A stretch of DNA of 21,459 nucleotides from assembly GCA_910577835.1 (NCBI GenBank), contig CAJTOU010000047.1:1-21459 (forward strand), given 5' to 3'. This stretch comes from an uncultured Lachnospiraceae bacterium. GTDB lineage: Bacteria > Bacillota_A > Clostridia > Lachnospirales > Lachnospiraceae. The notes under the pieces are model-generated. The model was not told the DNA's origin. It ran no database searches and worked only from the letters and a program-made list of their open reading frames with translations. Of this stretch, positions 17,695-21,459 are shown piece after piece; position 1 is the first letter of the stretch, and every line of letters begins with the position of its first letter. A program made the translations under genes and the position numbers.

Positions 17695-18480
17695 TTATAG
17701 CACATCAGCAAACTGAGGCCGCATTTTTTTAAATATAATTTCACCAATACCATACAAAATCACTGTTATAATCCAAAAATATATTGAAACATAAGGTCTA
17801 TTCCAAAACCATTGCTGGGAAACGAAGCAGTCTCTATACCCTTCTATTATATAAAACAAAGGATTAAGCTTAAGTATCCATTGAAAATTATTAGGCACTA
17901 TGTTATAGGGCCAAATAATAGGAGTGGCCCATAACCCAATATCTAATGCAATATTTATAATTTGACTCAAATCTCTAAAAAAAAGTATTAACGAAGACGC
18001 AATTTTGCTTATAGCTAAAGATAGCGCCATATTACACAATAAATAATAGACCAACTGCAACACATAAATTGTTATAGACTCTTGATTAAAAAAAGCAATA
18101 AAAAAGAGTAATATAATAAAAACGAAATGAACAAATGCTGCCGATATTAGCTTTACAATTGGCAATAATTCGACATCAAATAACACCTTTTTCACCAAAT
18201 AGCCATATTCAATATAAACATTTGAAATCGACCGGATAGCCTCCGAAAAAAAGAACCAAGGTATCATGCCAGCCGAAAACCAAAAAATATAGGAAGCATT
18301 TTCAATTGGTGATGTTGATTTTAAACCAAACTGAAATACACACGAATAAATTATTATTGTAATTACAGGTTGAAAAAAAGCCCAAAAAACTCCAAAGACT
18401 GAACCAGCATATTTTGAAGAAAAATCATTCGCTGCCAAACTCCAAATTATCTCTTTATTATACCTAAGCTTCTTAATCAT
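17695..18480 (-). CDS. wzm: Polysaccharide ABC exporter permease (Wzm)
   Basis: This is a 261-residue ABC-2 type membrane protein with about six helices, the usual length for Wzm/TagG/RfbA permeases. It opens with the short amphipathic segment typical of the family (YNKEIIWSLAANDFSSKYAGS), followed by FGVFWAFFQPVITIIIYSCVF. Later segments include SLILFFRDLSQIINIALDIG, FWATP-like LWATPIIWPYNIVP, and LNPLFYIIEGYRDCF. It partners the ATPase gene immediately downstream to carry a lipid-linked glycan to the outer face. The ATG follows GGGAG by about 5 bases. It is the first gene of the right-hand block, next to IS1634 debris, with a modest promoter candidate upstream. Confidence 0.93.
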   Translation of the reverse strand: MIKKLRYNKEIIWSLAANDFSSKYAGSVFGVFWAFFQPVITIIIYSCVFQFGLKSTSPIENASYIFWFSAGMIPWFFFSEAIRSISNVYIEYGYLVKKVLFDVELLPIVKLISAAFVHFVFIILLFFIAFFNQESITIYVLQLVYYLLCNMALSLAISKIASSLILFFRDLSQIINIALDIGLWATPIIWPYNIVPNNFQWILKLNPLFYIIEGYRDCFVSQQWFWNRPYVSIYFWIITVILYGIGEIIFKKMRPQFADVL

Positions 18481-18556
18481 ATAAACTCCCAGTCAAACTT
18501 GTACATATTATTTCAGGATTAGATATTTCTTCACACTTCTCCCAAGAATAAATTTC

Positions 18557-18584
18557 ATATTATTCTACCACAAATTTATACCAA
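18557..18584 (-). promoter_or_regulatory. Candidate promoter of the wzm-led operon
   Basis: On the minus strand TTGGTA (18579-18584) and TAATAT (18557-18562) are 16 bases apart, each matching four of six consensus positions, about 77 bases before the wzm ATG. It is the best candidate in the gap but weak. Confidence 0.3.
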
Positions 18585-18884
18585 TTGCGATAGGTATTTG
18601 TTGCCTTTTGCATTTTTTGTTTTAAAACTAAAGTGAAAAATTTATTTCTACTTTGAAAGGTACAAAATGGGTCGATCCGTCTCCAGCAGCATAGACAACC
18701 TAAAATCCCGAAGCAATTATACATATGTTAGCCTATGTTAAGCCCTTGAGTTTTGAAGTTCATTTTTTGAAATAATCCAACAATCCCTTGTGGATTCTGG
18801 AAATTTTTTTCAACATTCTGTATTTTACGTATAGCGTTATATGTCTTTATGCGTTATAATGGACACATAAGACGGAGGTGCCAT
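18585..18884. other. Gap before the IS1634-like transposase
   Basis: About 300 bases without a gene. It contains the presumed left end of the IS1634-like element, not located because its right end is lost. There is also a short direct repeat near 18725-18745 (tatgttagcc followed by tatgttaagcc) and a TATAAT at 18855-18860, about 25 bases before the transposase ATG. No -35 box, RNA gene or terminator was recognised. Confidence 0.45.
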
Positions 18885-19572
18885 ATGTATCTACATAAAT
18901 TAAAAAAGCCAGACGGGGATATCTATCTTTCCATAAAAGAAAAATACCATGTGCCGGGAAAGGGAGCCCGGGAAAAACAGTCAAGAGCCTCGGCTATGTC
19001 AGTGAATTAAGGAAAACATATGAGGATCCAATCTTCTATTTTACCCAGATGACATCAAAAATGACTGCCCCAAAAAAGGAAGAACGATCTGTCCAGATCT
19101 TTATGGATACCTCCGCCAAAATGTCCACGGACACGGATGACATAAAAAATGTAGGTTATGGTATTTTGAAAGTACTCTATAAACAGCTTGAAATTGATAA
19201 GTTCTGGAACCGGAAGACGAGGAACCTTTCCATCACGTACAGCGTTGACCAGATTTTCAGGCTACTCGTCTTCTCCCGGATCCTTGCGCCAGCTTCAAAA
19301 AAAGGCACCTTTGATGGCAGGGGCTTTTACTTTGAAGACTTCGGGGTCCTTGATGATGTCTACCACGCCCTGGATGTCATCTGCAAGAATAACGAAGCCC
19401 TCCAGAAATGGATCTATGACCATTCTGGAAAGATATGCGGCAGGGATCTTTCCGTTTCTTATTTTGACTGCACGAATTACTACTTTGACATCGGCCGCCC
19501 CGACATGGACACCCTTGATGATGACGGCAATCCCGTGGACAAAAACGGGAATCCTGTCCTTTTTGAGCCGCC
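18885..19572 (+). pseudogene. IS1634-family transposase, frameshifted and 3'-truncated
   Basis: The gene begins at an ATG after GGAGG (18874-18878). The N-terminus MYLHKLKKPDGDIYLSIKEK is characteristic of the IS1634/IS1549 group. Near 18970 the frame shifts by one base: the first frame ends after SRASAMSVN, while the protein resumes in another frame as KTVKSLGYVSELRKTYEDP. It then runs through DQIFRLLVFSRILAPASKKGTF and DLSVSYFDCTNYYF, where the first catalytic Asp would lie. It stops soon after NGNPVDKNGNPVLFEPP. Family members are usually about 500-600 residues, so more than half of the catalytic domain is missing. The break joins the remnant of the GHKL-ATPase gene from the opposite strand. 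Confidence 0.85.
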
Positions 19573-19576
19573 TTAA

Positions 19577-20929
19577 TATCAGTAACGCAAAACGTGCTAC
19601 ATAATAGTTATTATGAAACAACAACTCTGCCTCAAAAAATTCCGCAATATGTAACTTAGACCCAATTCTCATATGTGTATGCTTTACCTTACATCCAAAA
19701 CTATATTTCTGTATATCTGACTCCAGTACTCTTTTAACCGCCTGTTCAAATAATGTTTCCGTGGTAGACGGAAGTTCTAATATATCAAAGGGAACCAGTT
19801 CTAATTTTTGAATATCACTTTTTTTATAAATATTAGTCTGAAATTTCTGAAAAATATATTCCATGGATTTCATACAATAAGGCTGAATTCCTCGTACCAA
19901 TGTCAGTTTGCTTGCCATAGTAAGTAAACTTTTCAAGTCACTTCCCGCAATGATGAATTCCTCACTTTGATCCTCTCCCGACAAATAAATCTGAAGCCTT
20001 TTCATATAGCTGCTAAGGATACCTTTCGAGTAAAAAATCGCAAACATACGCGCAATGGAGATGAAATCGTTAGAAGAGCAATCTTTGATAATAACATAAA
20101 AGCCTTGATCATTCTCCGGTCTCCATTCAATAAGGCAAAGTACTAAAGCCTTACAAAAAATTTCCAACTTATCTCTTCTCCAATCTTTACCTGAAACTCC
20201 TGACACAATTTCATTTTGTTCAGATTCAACATCATTATCATAAATTTTTCCCGGCCTTTTCAACCATTCCAGTATATTATCTTTCAAGGTTTCTATTCTT
20301 TTTTCTTTCTGATCCTGTCCACTTATCGCTTTACAGTCCGCCTCCATCATCTTTTGATATGCAGTTCCGGAATCAAATAGCACTGCATGAAATTGCTTTT
20401 TCATATCAAATTGATATTGAATATCCGTATCAAACGATGGATTCAGCGGTCTGACATTATAACGCATAAGCAGAAGAATGTTATATTCTGTCCCTGGTAT
20501 ATGTTTCATACCCCCTAGTATTCCTACTCCGCTATAATAGCATTCCTTCTTTATGTCAGGAATCCGTTTCGAAGAACTAACCACCCGAAATCGCCCTTCA
20601 TTATTAGCGATAATTGTTGAAAAAATCTGTAATCCGTAATGATGTACCAAGTTTTTAGGTTCCTTATTATATTCTTCCCAAAAACTGTTCCCTTCCGTAT
20701 ATTCAAAAAAATCACTTATTGCAAAATTATCAGGAATTTCCTTTCCCTCTTGCTGATTATGCATCTCAAAGCTTTCTATTATATTGTTTCAGAGATTTTC
20801 CTTATGAATGTCATAATCTTCATACATAACAGATATGTAATCTTTTGTTTCTTTCTTCTCATGAATCCGAATCGAGAGCAATCCTCTCTTTTCAGAAGAA
20901 TGCTGTAGATTCTCTACTAGTGTATTGTA
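19577..20929 (-). pseudogene. Remnant of a GHKL (histidine-kinase-like) ATPase protein
   Basis: The minus-strand frame can be read from 20929 as YNTLVENLQHSSEKRGLLSI, which matches the GHKL N-box (consensus ELVENAxxHS). It then meets an in-frame TGA at 20789-20791 and continues in the same frame. After the Met at 20764 comes a G2-like segment, HYGLQIFSTIIANNEGRFRV, and a closing strand, PGTEYNILLLM. Roughly 300 further residues of unrecognised domain follow, including THMRIGSKLHIAEFFEAELL and HNNYYVARFALL. The N-terminus before the N-box is missing and the frame is preceded by a stop next to an IS630 element. At the 3' side the open frame runs on into antisense transposase sequence, so the real C-terminus is also lost near 19577. 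It is broken at both ends and once internally. The original function is not recognised. Confidence 0.7.
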
Positions 20930-20965
20930 TCATTGATAAATAGTTAAATACTGCTGGTTTGTTAA

Positions 20966-20995
20966 GCCGTTTTATGATATACTAAAAGAAACGGC
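20966..20995. repeat. Inverted repeat upstream of IS630-type transposase
   Basis: A perfect 7-base inverted repeat, gccgttt (20966-20972) and aaacggc (20989-20995), with a 16-base loop, lies just before the transposase ATG at 21006. It could form a hairpin on readthrough transcripts or be part of the element's end. Function is not established. Confidence 0.4.
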
Positions 20996-21005
20996 GGTGA
21001 TCCTT

Positions 21006-21459
21006 ATGGCAAGACCTAACATCAAAAACAGTCCGGAACAGATGCCAGATTATCATTGATTTAGATGAGGCACATGGCAAAGTCCTTACCCATGGACAGT
21101 CTGCTAAGACAAACTGTGTCTGTATGGCTACGGTCACCAATACAGTGAAACTGTATTCTGAAAAAGGGATTGAAGGCATTACTTCACTCAACCGCAATGT
21201 TAATTCTGACCAGGCACGCCGGAAATTCGATGGGCGCGCAGAAGCCCGTATCATTGAAATCGCATGCAGCCCGGCACCGGAAGGCCATTCCCGCTGGACG
21301 CTCCGGCTATTGGAAGAACAGGCAAAAATAGTGCTTGATGTTCCGGTCAGTAAAAATACCATCGGCAGAGCTTTAAAAAAAATAAACTTCGACCTCACAT
21401 GAATGATTACTGGTGTATCCCCTCAAAAGAAGATGCAGGCTTTGTGGCCTGTATGGAAG
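21006..21459 (+). pseudogene. IS630-type transposase, 5' frameshift, -1 slippery site, runs off window
   Basis: From the ATG at 21006 the frame reads MARPNIKNSPEQ and then stops unless one base is skipped near 21037. The protein then continues as RCQIIIDLDEAHGKVLTHGQ through a helix-turn-helix region (CMATVTNTVKLYSEKGIEGI, RWTLRLLEEQ, VSKNTIGRALKK). That frame ends at 21400-21402. The sequence expected next (NKLRPHMNDYWCIPSKEDAG, start of the DDE part) lies in the -1 frame, entered at an A8 run (21375-21382). The second shift could be natural frameshifting; the first looks like a mutation, so the element may be dead. The catalytic domain is mostly beyond the window. It is distinct from the IS630 copy at 10283-11530. 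Confidence 0.75.
21375..21381 (+). promoter_or_regulatory. Candidate -1 frameshift heptamer A-AAA-AAA
   Basis: Seven of eight consecutive A residues are phased as A AAA AAA in the zero frame (TTA AAA AAA ATA). Slipping back one base gives AAT AAA CTT CGA CCT CAC ATG, which restores the transposase sequence. This is the classical heptamer for -1 ribosomal slippage, and an A8 run also permits transcriptional slippage. Confidence 0.55.

Noticed and set aside
11815..18480. Assignment to a Gram-negative O-antigen cluster because of Wzm, Wzt and the WbdD-like layout
   Set aside because: Ribosome sites, base composition and the surrounding IS families point to a low-GC Gram-positive. Wzm/Wzt-type exporters also serve teichoic acids and other glycans there.
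19295..19570. Open minus-strand continuation of the GHKL frame, about 90 residues
   Set aside because: It is antisense to the IS1634 transposase, whose sense frame has clear family motifs. Openness here is an accident of the junction, so it is excluded from the gene remnant.
20789..20791. In-frame TGA as a possible selenocysteine or recoded codon
   Set aside because: The gene is truncated at both ends, the position is not a redox or Cys-type site, and no selenocysteine element is apparent. A nonsense mutation is simpler.
1..21459. CRISPR array, tRNA, rRNA, riboswitch or phage genes
   Set aside because: No regularly spaced repeats, no recognisable tRNA or rRNA segments, and no phage structural or integrase proteins were found. 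The only tandem repeat is the coding one in the coiled coil.

Overview
The window looks like a surface-polysaccharide locus of a low-GC Gram-positive anaerobe, probably a gut clostridium of the Lachnospiraceae type. That assignment is inferred from AT-rich genes with AGGAGG-type ribosome sites, the character of the proteins, and the mix of insertion sequences. There are no tRNA or rRNA genes, no CRISPR array and no phage structural genes. All intact cargo genes lie on the minus strand and are read right to left. Insertion-sequence (IS) remnants flank and split them.

Right-hand cargo block (18480 down to 11744), in transcription order: an ABC-2 permease (Wzm-like), an ABC ATPase with a C-terminal extension (Wzt-like), an 820-residue methyltransferase / coiled-coil / glycosyltransferase fusion, a family 2 glycosyltransferase, and a membrane acyltransferase. 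The first three suggest an ABC-transporter-dependent glycan whose end may be capped and whose length may be measured, recalling the Gram-negative WbdD/Wzt system. The coiled coil contains a 42-bp tandem duplication that encodes exactly two heptads.

Left-hand cargo block (8436 down to 1063): a polytopic GtrII/GT-C-like membrane protein, an RffA/WecE sugar aminotransferase, a polyprenyl-phosphate glycosyltransferase, a Wzx-like flippase, a second polyprenyl-phosphate glycosyltransferase, and an ATP-grasp ligase. Together these resemble a three-component glycosylation module: Und-P-sugar synthase, flippase and periplasm-facing GT-C. It appears extended with an amino-sugar enzyme and an amide-forming ligase. 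The obvious guess is that it decorates the exported glycan with a modified 4-amino-4,6-dideoxy sugar. The ATP-grasp gene seems to have lost its 3' end to the IS4-family element beside it.

Mobile DNA: an IS4-family transposase runs off the left edge. Between the two cargo blocks lie a multiply frameshifted DUF772/IS1182-like transposase and a broken IS630 transposase. To the right of wzm lie a truncated IS1634-like transposase, the remnant of a GHKL-ATPase protein truncated at both ends and carrying an in-frame TGA, and a second IS630-type element running off the right edge. The last element has a well-phased A-AAA-AAA slippery site between its two coding frames.
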